Part shown: in pieces, positions 1 to 11,773 of the stretch | Numbering within the stretch: position 1 is the stretch's first letter | How the letters are laid out: every line of letters starts with the position of its first letter | Assembly (NCBI GenBank): GCA_946902985.2 | Contig: OX336391.1 | Location: 196,914,289 to 196,978,288, forward strand | DNA length: 64,000 nt | DNA from: Meconema thalassinum | Lineage: Eukaryota > Arthropoda > Insecta > Orthoptera > Tettigoniidae | Direction: 5' to 3' | Made by a program: the position numbers and the translations under genes | The notes under the pieces: model-generated | Seen by the model: only the letters and a program-made list of their open reading frames with translations | What the model was told of the DNA's origin: nothing | Databases searched by the model: none

Positions 1-201
1 AAGCTCGTTTACAGAATTATTTCTGTCAGCGATGCTTCGGTAATTGAAGAGCATAGTGAAATAAACGCCAACCAACACAAAATGATCTCCGATAAATATG
101 ACTTTATTACAAGGTTCCCATACTTTGAATACAAAATTCCAGGACATTTCCTCAATTCTACAGCACGCCACAAATTGTACTCGCTCTATGCTCAACTATA
201 A
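1..201 (+). CDS. 3' end of an unrecognised protein-coding gene (partial)
   Basis: A frame is open from the first base of the window through 66 codons to a TAA at 199-201. The translation is well mixed (it includes FPYFEYKIPGHFLNSTARHK near the C-terminus) and does not look like simple repeat. It has no start codon here, so it would be the last exon, or part of it, of a gene lying to the left. I do not recognise the family. No clear AATAAA follows; AT-rich sequence with AATAAT-like motifs lies at about 240-275. A 66-codon open frame in AT-rich DNA can arise by chance, so this is only a candidate, but it is the only piece in the window that looks like a host gene. Confidence 0.35.
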   Translation, partial: KLVYRIISVSDASVIEEHSEINANQHKMISDKYDFITRFPYFEYKIPGHFLNSTARHKLYSLYAQL

Positions 202-905
202 TTAAATGTACAACATTTTAGTTTTTTCAAAATGCATAATATTTATGAATATGAATATAATATGAAATAATATTGGAGATAAGGTAAAGCTTAAAAAGAG
301 TAGTTTCGTCCTCAATTCCTACTGAAAAAACAATACAAATTACGAAGGTGCAAAGTCAATTAACAAATCAATTCTGCAGAGATTCACCAATTTCACGCAC
401 ATTTGCACTGATAAGAGACAAGTTTTAAGGTGATAGAATATTCATAACGATAATCATCATAATAATAATGATAATAATAACAATAACAATGATAAATTAA
501 TAAAATAATAACCATAACAATAGTAATGTCCCATTTACCTACTGCGGCTTATGGAAACACCCAGCAGATGCGAGTACCTCACGTTTTAGCACTCGTTCAC
601 CGTGTTTCAATCCCGCAACCTTGGGTACAGCAGTAAGAACTTTCATTCCACGCTAAGCAAAATGTTCACAAGGGATATTTGAAGATAACGTACATCACAT
701 GGGCTGAAGGACACTCTTCTACGATCCCCAGCAAAGTCAGTTTGGATCTTCACTTTGAGTACCTACGAAACTCACACGCTTTGATATTTTAAATCAACGA
801 TAATTTTGAACATATCTTGTCATTCAAAAAGTGAATTTCTTCTCTTTTAATTTTTATCAGCCTATTTTCATCATAGTAAACAAGTAGTTCCGTGAAGAAC
901 TTAAT
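202..905. other. Non-coding AT-rich stretch
   Basis: I see no gene. There is a short imperfect ATA/ATAATA-rich run at about 450-530. The 20-odd bases just before 906 (containing AGTTCCGTGAAGAACT, itself a small hairpin) recur before the related element at 53790. Confidence 0.5.
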
Positions 906-2124
906 AGCCTATTTTCACATATCCCACTGGTTTTTTCCATTAAAATTACAAGCATTTTCCGATAAATATCTATATAAATATTTAAATTTCGCATCGCTAT
1001 CTGTTGGATTTGTGTTCATCACGTTATTGATAATCTTAAGTCAATAACCTCTATCAACAAACAAAATTTCAGTTTGATTGTTGTAATAGATTCGAGGATA
1101 TTGGGAACCGCTGAAATATTTCGGGTAGTCGCCATGTTGGATTGATCTACAAGTGGGCCATAGAGTTATGTACCATTAGATGAAAAATATTATATCGGTT
1201 CGTTATTCAAACGTTAACTTCAATCGCATGAAATGAAAATCCACAGCCTACTTCCAGTCTCAGACCGGGTCAGGAATGGAATGAATGAAGCCCCCATCTA
1301 GCGGCGAGGATATGAACTGTGCCGGCTGCCAAGGCCTGACGCACTCCTCTGGGGCAATGATGAAATGAATGACAGATGAAATGAAATGATAGTGGAGAGT
1401 GTTGCTGGAATGAAATTTTGGGCAGGGAAAACCGGAGTACCCGGAGAAAAACCTGTCTGCCTCCATTTTGTCCAGCACAGATCTCACATGGAGTGACCGG
1501 GATTTGAACCACGGACCCAGCGGTGAGAGGCCGGCGTGCTGCCGCCTAAGCCACGGAGGCTTCTTCAATCGCATGATTAGGAAAAAGAAATGGAAATGAA
1601 AATTCGCAGAGCCGACATCGTATTGTTATGAGAAAATTTGAATTGAATCAGTTGCCTGTAGATTAAATCTTATATAAACATTTATCTTACCAAGTTTCAC
1701 TGTGCTCTGTTGATTAAATCTCAAGAAAATGCCATTTAAATATTCTAACTTCGCTTGGCCGCCCGGTTGGTTTTGCACTTACCAAGTTTGCATAGCTGAA
1801 CGTAACTGAGAATTCCCTATCAGCGTACAAAATTTCATGGTGATATCAGTAATAGTTTTGGAGATATAGATTGCCGGTGAAATATTTCTCACAGCCGCTA
1901 TGTTTGATTAGTGAGACGTATTAAAATATGAAGGGCACAGTCGGGGTCGGACATACTAGTACTAGGTCCTTACTGACTTTCATTAAAATCACTCCAGCCG
2001 TTTAGATTTAATTAGGGACACTCACACACATACGCACACACGCACATACACACGCACATACACACACGCACGCGGGCAAAATGTAAACTCATAAGCCTAT
2101 TTTGTTCATAAATGAAAATAGGCT
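906..2124 (+). mobile_element. Non-autonomous element with AGCCTATTTTCA ends and 3' hairpin
   Basis: The left end reads AGCCTATTTTCA and the right end is its inverse, TGAAAATAGGCT. The right end also forms a local hairpin (2094-2103 with 2114-2124). Just inside the right end is a (CA)n/(ACGC)n-rich tract at about 2025-2075, preceded by a phrase matching 'CCAGCCGTTTAG'. The interior repeats a module containing 'CGCCATGTTGGATT' and 'AAATTTCAGTTTGAT'. A SINE has landed inside it at 1232-1562. Elements with the same end architecture occur at 9345-11773, 43362-44712 and (truncated) from 53788. It encodes no protein. Whether it is a DNA transposon, Helitron-like or something else is not settled by the sequence; I found no target duplication. 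Confidence 0.55.
1232..1562 (-). mobile_element. tRNA-derived SINE with 14-bp target duplication
   Basis: On the minus strand this begins with a tRNA-like head (CCTCCGTGGCTTAGGCGGCA, with a B-box-like GGTTCAAATCCCGGTCACT region) and continues with a body shared with 45563-45860. Both flanks carry CTTCAATCGCATGA (1218-1231 and 1563-1576), an exact target-site duplication. The open frames seen across it are shadows of the repeat, not genes. Confidence 0.85.
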
Positions 2125-2128
2125 AAAA

Positions 2129-2590
2129 AATAGGCTCATTTTGTCCGTGTGTGTGTGTGTTTATGTGTGGGTCTGTGTGAGTGATCTGTGTACCCCTAAT
2201 GGAATCTAAACGCTGGAGCGATATCAATGAAACTCGGCAAGGACATCGTACCATTTTGTACGACCCTGCGTAGCGTTAAAGTTTCATACATTTCACCAAT
2301 CCAACATGGTGGCTGCGCGAAATATTTTACCAGCATTCTATATCTCCAAAACTATCACATCACCCTAAAAATGTATGGTGATTTTAAAATTTTACACATC
2401 CGCCATCATTAGTTATTGAGAACAATTTAATTGTATTAGATGCCAGTAGATTAAATATTGTATATATATATATAAGTATAGATATGTAAGTTTCACTGCG
2501 TTCGGTTGACTAAACTTGAGAACATTTCATTAACATATTTTATATTCGTTTGGCCGCCATGTTAATTTTGTACTTATTGTTAGTAGCTTC
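2129..2590. mobile_element. Rearranged second copy of the AGCCTATTTT element
   Basis: From 2129 the sequence runs as the inverse of the preceding element: TAGGCTCATTTTG, then (TG)n, then the inverse of the 'CCAACATGGTGGCTGC' module up to about 2400. After about 2415 the orientation flips back, with 'AGTAGATTAAAT' and 'AAGTTTCACTG' in plus sense as in the first copy at 1660-1700. The result is a head-to-head junction near 2126 followed by an internal inversion. No gene is present. Confidence 0.45.
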
Positions 2591-2593
2591 CAA

Positions 2594-3620
2594 CCCTCTT
2601 AATGCCAGGTCTGAGTGCTCGCAGTATGCCAAGAGTGCCAGATTGATTTAGAGGATTTTGCAGGTTCACACTCTCAGGGCTATATAAATTCACAATAACA
2701 TACACAAATTCTTGACATTTTCCCTAAATAATAACTAGTGAACTCGCTTACTTCTGAACTACACTTTAACATTATCATGCTCTTGTTTATTCAAAATAAA
2801 AATATTTTTGGAAACTTTTGAAAACAAAAAATATATATAAAACTGAAATAGAACGAAATATAATTAGAAATTCTACTCACAGATAAGTAGTGTTCACTTC
2901 CAGGTGAATAAACACGTAAAATATTACTTTATTATGTACAATAGTTTGGGAGTTATCTTCACCAAAGCTAAACACAACACACAGAAAACATATTTACAAA
3001 AAGATAGGCTTCAGGATTTACTCCTACCCTACCAGGCGAGGGTTAATATTTTTCATCTGGTCCTACCTGAACTTCACGAAAATCGTGCAACTACTGGATA
3101 TTGTGTCGTCATCGCTACTACTGTCATATCACTGTCACTATCACTGTTTACCATAGGCCTAAAACACGCGGTTGGATGTTGACATCAATCTTGCCGCTAT
3201 CACTTTTACTTTCCACTTCCTCATCTATTGGAGAATTAAATTCCTCATCCGAGTAATCATCATCCACTTCTTCACTCAAATTACCTACGTACATAGCCAG
3301 ATCATTGCCGTCAACAAACTTATTTCTCCCGCTCGACGCCATTTTACTCAATGTGTTTTAGATGTCACATGGCGCAGATGAATACAGATTTCTAAAATTC
3401 ACTGAACCGGAACTAGGGAACTTACGTGTCATCTAGTGACGTAGTTAAAATCTAATATCCCTTCTCTGTGGAATCAACCCGTAGGGTGCCGCCTCCTGCC
3501 AAATCCAACGGTACTAAATACGTATAAAAGAGCGGTCTGTTTAAACGACGATATATCGTTGCTGGCACTTTAGGCGTAAATACGGAACAACGATATATCG
3601 TTGTCTGGCTCTCTAAGGGG
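2594..3620 (-). mobile_element. Internally deleted piggyBac-like element (candidate)
   Basis: The right end on the minus strand reads CCCCTTAGAGAGCCAGACAA and is followed outside by TTAA. The left end reads CCCTCTTAATGCCAGG. Both resemble piggyBac termini (CCC... with a GCCAG core), and a transposase-like N-terminus lies close to the right end, where a piggyBac gene would begin. The sub-terminal right region holds two copies of the palindrome ACGATATATCGT (about 3548 and 3592). The left flank lacks a clean TTAA, so the boundaries are tentative. Confidence 0.4.
3148..3351 (-). pseudogene. piggyBac transposase N-terminal remnant (candidate)
   Basis: The 67-aa frame is acidic and low in complexity, with the cluster VDDDYSDEEFNSPIDEEVES typical of the disordered acidic N-termini of piggyBac-family transposases. 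The second Met (MASSGRNKF) is the more likely start. It stops after about 60 residues with no DDD catalytic core nearby, so it is at best a truncated relic. Its position about 270 bp inside a piggyBac-like terminus supports the call. A chance acidic frame is the alternative. Confidence 0.35.
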
Positions 3621-3964
3621 TTTTAATTATTTGTGTCCTGATCTTGCGACTGAAGTGAACATTTGGATAATGAACATACGCAATAATATTCACCTCATTG
3701 CTTACGTATAGAACAATCCAACATTGCTATCATCCGAAACATTTAGTCGGTTCTCAATATCTACGAATTTATTACAGCAATAAAACGGAAAAGTTGATAG
3801 AGTTGATGGAAGCAATTAACGTAAGTTCACCTATGGGATTCTCAATAACCTGTTAAGCACAAAACCAACATGGTGCTGACTCAAATCTTAAATATTGAAA
3901 TGTTGTTTTTTTTTTCGACTTTATTATGCGAGTGTACTCAGTGCAGTCTAAAACAGCACGGTAA

Positions 3965-4880
3965 TAGTACATTATGCAACGAGCCTATAATGACAATACT
4001 TTCCAAACGTGTATCTTAATTACCATTATTGGCGAGTTGCATACGACTGTTTATGTTCGACGATAATTATAACTTTATTTTATGTTCGAACATAAATATT
4101 TATAAATATCTGTCGAGATTCACTCACCTGAGTTTAGTGAACAGAGCGCATGCTCTGGGTTCCCAGTAAGGATCAAAGACCTTCTCAATGTCATGTTTCC
4201 AAGGCTTTGAAACATTGTTTATTGTACATTAGGGATATCCTGAACTAGCACCAAAAGTTAGCGCAATGGTACTATGTGGAATCATTTTGTTATTAACTTC
4301 AAATAACACAAAATAGGCTGTTACAAACGCTTTAAAATTATAATGTACCGTATTATCAACTTGTTATTATTCTTATGCGTAAAGAATGTCAAGACATCTG
4401 GTGGAAAAGTTTCGCTTAAGAAATCCATTTAAGGAAACAAGAGCTGTATTATAATTTCCGTGGAACTAATGACATAAGCCTGCTTCCTCCATGACGTTCT
4501 GGTGTGTTTATGTCAAAAACAGTACTCACGAAAATTGTCGGCGATCTTACGAATGTGTAGAAATTGGGCTTGTGGATATTAAGGTACAGTGCTATTTCTT
4601 TTGCAATATTGCCCAGTTTGTTTATGCATTGTAACTACAATGGTTGATCCAATATAGGTTACATTGTCAACTTTCAAATCATGTAATTCTTGTCCGACAT
4701 GTTGGATTTTGAGTACATGTGAGAGCTATCCTTACCTAATTGGTCAATGAATGAAAATATTGAGCTCTGATTGGTTGGAAAAACTGTGTTTTAATGAAAA
4801 GTAGTACTTGAATGACACCCATTATGAAACAGTTTTCTGACATATAATATTTACATATCGACATCGTCGAACATAAATAT
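3965..4880 (+). repeat. Dispersed non-coding repeat with TTATGTTCGACGA palindromic ends (copy A)
   Basis: This shares long stretches with 18414-19084. The shared landmarks, in order, are TAGTACATTATG, GGCGAGTTGC, GACTGTTTATGTTCGACGAT, ATGTTGGATTTTGAG, CCTTACCTAATTGGTCAA, and at the end TCGACATCGTCGAACATAAA. The internal TTTATGTTCGACGA (about 4050) and terminal TCGTCGAACATAAA are inverted copies, suggesting a non-autonomous DNA transposon. No protein is encoded. Confidence 0.6.
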
Positions 4881-5456
4881 TCATACAAGAGTTTAATATA
4901 TTGGCGTCTAATTTAATTCTTTTTTATTTTTGAGAAATTAAAAATAGTAACTGCAATATTTTGAAAATAACATTTCTTTCTCGTATCCTAAACAAGCGAT
5001 AGAGATGTAGGTTGATATAATGAGCCACGATTATAATATTTATCAGCTGACATATAATTGTATATCAAACATCATGATACAATCCGTCATGGCGTTCATC
5101 GCATATATTTCACCGGTTTTCAATATCTCTGAAACTAATTAAGTAGTCAAACTAAAATTATTGTATCGTGTTACAGGACTGTCAAATAAGGACAAATATG
5201 TGACTTACTAAATTCTGAGTAACAAGAAAACAGCACAGTGGGCAAGCGATTTTAAAATATTTAAAATAACTTTTCCGGCGATCAAATCACCCAAGTGCAA
5301 CGAATCTAGGCACAGCAAATCTTTTTTTCCGAGCTTAGTATAGAGACGCCTAATGACGTGGAATTGTTTTCAAAAATTCAAGATGGCATCAGTTTGAAAT
5401 TTAAAATCTTTATTTCTCGTATATTATTGAGGCGATTCACAAGAAGATTTGTATAA
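4881..5456. other. Non-coding gap before the RTE LINE
   Basis: AT-rich sequence with no gene that I can support. The 5' end of the LINE may lie anywhere in the last hundred bases, because the endonuclease frame opens only at 5457. Confidence 0.4.
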
Positions 5457-8400
5457 TGGGCTATTATAATAATTAAAATAATTAAGCACAAGGACATAAA
5501 CTTTTTGGCTACCTTTAATGTCAATTCACTCTTAAAAACAAGAAAACTTAAAAATCTAAAAAATTTCATCAAAGAGAAAAGGATTATGATAACAGCTCTT
5601 CAAGAAAGTAGATATACTGATGAACATCCATTTTATTCAGAAGGTTATAGAATATTCAAGGGAAAACCTGGAAAGAGAGTTATGAAAAATGTACCTCAGT
5701 TTGGAACTGGGTTCATTGTAAATCAGATCATATTAAATTCAATAATAGAGTTTCAATCCATTAATGAAAGATTATCCCTGCTATCCTTTAAATCAGTAAA
5801 CAAATTTTATACCATTGTCAATACACATGCACCAATTAATGAGAAAAATAGGACTCAGAAAGAACAAACGGAAAATTTTTGGCAAGTGCTATCAAACACC
5901 CTGTATCAAATTCCATCAAAAAATATAATACTTCTACTTGGAGACTTTAACGCTCAAATCGGCAAAGAACGTCAACATCGGTCCATAGTAGGCAATTTCC
6001 CGGCACATAAAAGAACCAACACAAATGGAGAAAGACTTATTAGTTTATGCAGAGAGCATAACATAGTCCTGAAATCTACATTCTTCAAAAAACTTCCTAG
6101 GAAACAAACTACTTGGGTTTCCCCAAATCCAGTTTGTGGTGAGAAACAACTTGACCATGTTGCTATTAGCAGACAGTCTACAACGGAAATACTCAATGTG
6201 AAAGTTGCTAAGAGTGCAGGTTTAGATTCAGACCACTATCTGTCACTCATTAAATTCAAAATTAGACCAATATATAAAAAGAAAAATCATTATCACTCCA
6301 AAAAGTTTGATACTCAAAAATTAGCTACAGAAAATAATTTCAAAACACTTTCGGAAAGCAGAGCACCTAAAACATGGCAACAACTTCAAAGAGACTTAAT
6401 ACAGACAGCAGAAGAAACCATTCTCCTTAAAAGAAAACGAAAACATGCCTGGTGGACTGCTGAGTGTGATGAACTAATCTTTAAAAGACAACGAGCTTGG
6501 AACATCTGGAATACAAATAAAAATGAGAATACCAGGAACAGCTTTATAGAATCCTGAAAACATGCATCTAAGGGACTCAAAAGGGTAAAAGTGCAACATA
6601 TGAAAGACCAATTAACATTAATAGAATCGGACTTCAGACAGCACAATATAAAGGACTTCTACAAAACTTTCAGAAGTAGTTTAAGGAAGTATACTCCACC
6701 AAGCTTACTTTTCACAGATCCAAAGACTCAGAAAAATGCATATAATAACGCTGAAAATTGCAGAATACTTGCGGAATATTTTGAAGAACTCCTCAACTGC
6801 GATCCACCAAAGGAGACATTTAATTTTGATAATATACTCCCCGTTCCTCCAGACTCGAAACCACCAACAACAAATGAAATTAAAGAGATTATAAACGAAC
6901 TTAAAAATAACAAAGCATCTGGAGAAGATAGTATAGTTGCTGAATTCTGGAGATACTCGAGTGACAACATGATCCTATGTTTAACGGAAATCATAAATGA
7001 CATATGGAAAACACACAGTTTACCATCAGAATGGACATCTGCTTTGATACATCCACTACATAAGAAAGGGAAGAAAACAGATCCTAACAATTACAGGGGA
7101 ATCTCCCTCCTGCTAGTGACCTATAAGATCTTATCCAAAGCACTTTTAAAAAGAGCGGAAAAAATATTTGACCCACAATTGGGAGAGTATCAGGCAGGAT
7201 TTAGGAAGGGACGATCATGTATGGAGCAAATACTAAATTTAAAGAGCATATTAGACATGAGGAAAATCAGGAACTTGAAATATGTAGTTACTTTTGTGGA
7301 TTTTAAAAAGCCTATGACTCCATTGACAGAAAGGCACTTATTAACATTCTGAAGGAATTTGGACTTGATAACAAGACAACTGAAATAATTCAAGCAACAC
7401 TAACGAACACAACTTCCAAAGTTAAATTTAGAGGGGAACTTTCAAAATCTTTCAAAATAAAGTCAGGTGTGAGACAAGGAGATGGTCTGTCACCTCTGCT
7501 TTTCAATTGTGCATTGGAAAAGGTAATTCAAGAGTGGAGGAAAGCCATCAATACTAAAGGCGTTCAACTAGGAAGACATCCAAATAAAATCACTGTAGAT
7601 TGTTTAGCGGATGACATTGCATAACTTACTGACTCACTGGATACTGCCCAAGAACAAATTAGAGAGTTGCAAAAACAGGCAGCCACAGTCGGACTACAAA
7701 TATCATTTGGAAAAACTAAGTTCATGACAAACATCACCGATGCCCCCAAAAGTATCACAATTCATGACAGTTCAGTATGTAAAACAAATTCATTTAAATA
7801 CCTAGGAGAGTGGATAATGAATGACTCACAGGAAAAGACAGCAATAGAAACACGTATGCATAAATTACAAAGGTGTTTTCATATGACAAAAGATATATAT
7901 AATAAAAAAAGCTTATCCTGGAACACTAAATTAAGGCATTATCAAACAGTAGTCAGACCTGAAACTCTGTATGCAGCAGAAACACTTAAATTAACAAGAT
8001 TTGGTGATTTAGACAAATTAGAGAAGACTGAAAGACGAATTCTGAGAAAAAATACTGGGAGCTAAACAAAATAATAACGCAGAATATAGGTTACGACCAA
8101 ATAGAGAGTTATATTTGAAATGTGAAAAATTAACTGATGTAATGAGAAAGAGAAGATTACAGTTTTTTGGGCACATCTATAGAATGGAAAATAGTAGACT
8201 AACTAAACAGATCTTCAACTTACTGACTAGTTACAAATCCAAACCCACATGGTTCATTGAAATTGACAAAGATTTGACAAACGCCAAAATTCAGACAGAC
8301 ACAATAGCAAACAGATCACTCTTCAGAGAAGCTATTCAAAACGCAAAATTTCAAGAAAGGAAGAAACAAACAACTGGCAGAAAGTGGACTCAGGAGGAGA

Positions 8401-8477
8401 AAGATCGTCACTCTAGAACGATGAAAGAAATTTGGAAACAACGGAAATTGAATACAATGGACAATAGCCAACGTTGA
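5457..8477 (+). pseudogene. RTE-type non-LTR retrotransposon ORF (endonuclease + reverse transcriptase), decayed
   Basis: The frame opens after a stop at 5454 and starts without an ATG. An AP-endonuclease domain comes first (ATFNVNSL; LGDFNAQIG; GLDSDHYLSL, about 5505-6270). It is followed by RT motifs (NYRGISLL, GEYQAGFRKGRS, VRQGDGLSPLLFNCALE, LADDIA) and the RTE-style tail motif RRLQFFGHIYRM. The coding region is broken four times: an in-frame TGA at 6555-6557, loss of one base near 7311, an in-frame TAA at 7622-7624 just after the catalytic ADD, and a gained base near 8048. The usual aromatic residue before ADD is Leu. It is a dead copy. A related 3' fragment lies on the minus strand at 51056-51292. 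Confidence 0.88.
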
Positions 8478-8530
8478 TTCATCGTACCCTCCAAATGCGT
8501 TATTCGAAAGAAGAAGAAGAAGAAGAATTA
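8478..8530 (+). repeat. 3' tail of the RTE LINE with (GAA)n microsatellite
   Basis: After the last codon comes a short 3' UTR ending in GAA repeats at about 8507-8526, the usual simple-repeat tail of RTE elements. The 51 kb copy has the same tail in inverse. Confidence 0.7.
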
Positions 8531-9344
8531 AAATAATACGTTCTCCTAAACACTATAAAATTAGGAGGAGATGACGTCCGTGTTTCACCCCTCAAAATAG
8601 CAATCAACGCTATCTTTGTTAATTTTTCCTTTAATTCCTGAAATACATCCATGACTTCGACATTCATATAGTTTACAATGCAGTATTTACCAGTAGGAAA
8701 CTAGATCCCTTATATTCAACGTTCAATGAGGAGTTAATATAACCAAGAAATTTCCTTAATGCCAGAAAAGATAATTTAGTAATACTGTAAATGGATGTTG
8801 TACCGATGAGTAGTACAGGTAGTAATTCTGTCTCTGAACAAACAGTTTCGCAGTGTGGGTGTTTCCAGTATATTATTTTAGTCGCCGAAGCATCCTGAAT
8901 CGCTGCACCAATAACAGCACGCGCGTGACCTGTTTCATATTAAACCAATTTCATGGCCAGATCTTGTACCGTCGAGTACATTCGTGTAAAAGTTATCTCT
9001 CCATAACAATGTACACTGGTAAGGGCCCCCAACTATCTACAACTAGGCTTGAATTCTCCACTTTTAACAAACTATATTACCCCCTCCTTCTTCCAAGGAG
9101 CATTATTGGCCAACATAGAATGTACTTAAGCATGATACCTCATCTTCCCTTTAATATACAATACGTAAATCAGTAGTTATTAGAAGCTGTAGCAGTAGTA
9201 GCAATTTTCATTTGATTGTCAATTTTGATATTTTCATAGTAAGGATGATACCTTACTCAACACATATTACAGGCTATACTTCATTTTCATAATGCTATTG
9301 GATTAATGGCAAAGAGAAAACAAGATGTTCAGTAAAGAACATAT
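8531..9344. other. Non-coding stretch
   Basis: No supported gene. The open frame across 8853-9176 has no recognisable motif and lacks coding character. Confidence 0.45.
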
Positions 9345-11773
9345 AGCCTGCTTTCTCCTAAATGCATGGGTATTGTTATAACTCTTTGTCCTTTTCAAGG
9401 AGTATGATTGAATGTTGGTTGTAGTAGCTTGATGAAATACAACGTGCTATAGGGATATTAAACATGAATATGAGGTGCCCTTTGCTAGTGCTACCTCTGT
9501 ACCAAATTTCGTTCAATTCGGTTTCGCCGTGTTTGAATTGATAGGGGGAATCGATTTGCACACATACTTGGCCACCATCTGCAAACTATTGGGCTGATGT
9601 TCTTGCAGTTTGGTCAGAGTATGTTTCCCACATAAAGATATGGTGTTGCAAAATTTGGTAGAGACTAGATTATTAGGTTGGTCGTAATTACATTTTAGCT
9701 TTTAACATTTGGGTGGCCGCGATTACGTTTCCGTCAAGATAGCGGTGATATAAAACATGACACTGAGGTGCCTCTTGCTAGTGCTACCTCTGTACCAAAT
9801 TTCGTTCATTCGGTTCCACCGTGTTCGAATTAATAGGGGGAATCAATTTTGACATAAAGATGGCCGCCATCCGCAAACTATTAGGCTAATGACCTATTAG
9901 ATTGGTCAAAGGATGCTCCCTCCATAAAGGTATGTTGTTGCAAAGTTTGGTAGAGATCGAATGGTTATGTTAGTCGTAATTTGATTTAAGCTTTAAACAT
10001 TTGTGTGGCCGCTATTACGTTTCTGTCAATATGGCGGCGATATTAATCATGACACTGAGATGCCCTTTGCTAGTGCTATCTCTGTACCAAATTTCGTTCC
10101 ATTCTGTTTCACCGTGTTTGAATTAATAGGAGGAATCGATTCTGACACAAAGATGGCCGCCATCCGCAAACTATTAGGCGAATGACCTATTAGATTGGTC
10201 AAAGGATGCTCCCTCCATAAAGGTATGTAGTTGCAAAATTTGGTTGAGATCGGATGATTAGGTTAATCGTAATTTGATTTAAGCTTTGAACATTCGTGTG
10301 GCCGCCATTACGTTTCAGTCAAGACGGCGGCGATATAAAACATGACACTGAGGTGCCCTTTGCTAGTGCTACCTCTGTACCAAATTTCGTTCCATTAGGT
10401 TCCTCCGTGTTCGAATTAATAGGGGGAATCAATTTTGACATAAAGATGGCCGCCATCCGCAAACTATTAGGCTAATAACCTACTAGATTGGTCAAAGGAT
10501 GCTCCCTCCAAAAAGGTATGTTGTTGCAAAGTTTGGTAGAGATCGGATGGTTATGTTAGTCGTAATTTAACTTAAGCTTTGAACATTTGTGTGGCCGCCA
10601 TTACGTTTCTGTCAATATGGCGGCGATATAAAACATGACACTGAGATGACCTTTGCTAGTGCTACCTCTGTACCAAATTTTGTTCCATTCGGTTTCACCG
10701 TGTTTGAATTAATAGGGGGAATTGATTTTCACACAAAGATGGCCGCCATTCGCAAACTATTAGGCTAATGACCTATTCATTTGGTCAAAGGATGCTTCCT
10801 CTATAAGGGTATGTTGTTGCAAAATTTGGTAGAGATCGGATGATTAGGTTAATCGTAATTTGATTTAAGCTTTGAACATTTGTGTGGCCGCCATTACGTT
10901 TCCGTCAAGATGGCGGCGATATAAAACATGACACTGAGGTGCCTTTTGTTAGTACTACCTCTGTACCAAATTTCGTTCCATTCGGTTGTACCGTGTTCGA
11001 ATTAATAGGGGGAATCGATTTTCACACAAAGATGGCCGCCATCCGCAAACTATTACTCTGATGACCTATTAGTTTGGTCAAAGGATGCTCCCCCCATAAA
11101 GGTATGTTGTTGCAAAATTTGGTAGAGATCGGATGATTAGGTTAGTCGTAATTTGATTTAAGCTTTGAACATTTGTGTGGCCGCCATTACGTTTCTGTCA
11201 AGATGGCGGCGATATAAAACATGACACTGAGGTGCCTTTCGTTAGTACTACTTCCGTACCAAATTTCGTTCCATTCGGTTGCACCGTGTTCGAATTAATA
11301 GGGGGAATCGATTTTCACTCAAAGATGGCCGCCATCCGTAAACTGTTACGCTGATGACCTATTGGTTTGGTCAAAGGATGCTCCCCCCATAAAGGTATGT
11401 TGTTGCAAAATTTGGTAGAGATCGGATGATTAGGTTAGTCGTAATTTGATTTAAGCTTTGAACGTTTGTGTGGCCGCCATTACGTGTCCGTCAAGATGGC
11501 GGCGATATAAAACATGACACTGAGGTGTCCTTTGCTAGTGCTACCTTTGTACCAAATTTCGTTCAATTCGCATTCACCGTGTTCGAATTGATAGGGGGGG
11601 GGGGACAGACATTCAGAGTACACACACTCACACACACACAGACACACACACACACACAGACACACACACAGACTCACACACACACATACACACACACAGA
11701 CAGACACACTTTTTTCGCCCTGTGTTGATCTCATAAGTCTACTTTCATTTTTTGCAAAAATCGAAAGTAGGCT
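9345..11773 (+). mobile_element. Hairpin-ended element built of ~293-bp tandem units
   Basis: The left end is AGCCTGCTTTC and the right end its near-inverse GAAAGTAGGCT, with a local hairpin at the right. The body is a head-to-tail array: the landmark GTGGCCGC falls at 9713, 10005, 10298, 10591, 10884, 11177 and 11470, a period of 292-293 bp. Each unit holds 'GATGGCGGCGATATAAAACATGACAC'-like sequence (shown here in part), 'ACCAAATTTCGTTC', 'ATAGGGGGAAT' and 'ATGGCCGCCAT'. The last unit runs into a (CA)n/(CAGA)n tract at about 11620-11705. It has no coding content; frames seen in it repeat with the units. Confidence 0.75.
9440..11600 (+). repeat. Tandem array, seven copies, period 292-293 bp
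   Basis: Unit length is nearly constant, and units differ by scattered substitutions. Both ends of each unit carry an inverted CpG-rich motif (AAGATGGCGGC and ATGGCCGCCAT) that could pair within a transcript. The two rightmost complete units look more alike than the leftmost ones, consistent with local amplification. Confidence 0.85.

Noticed and set aside
1260..1574. 104-codon frame with PPWLRRQHAGLSPLGPW
   Set aside because: It is the SINE body; the same peptide appears from the unrelated SINE copy at 45551.
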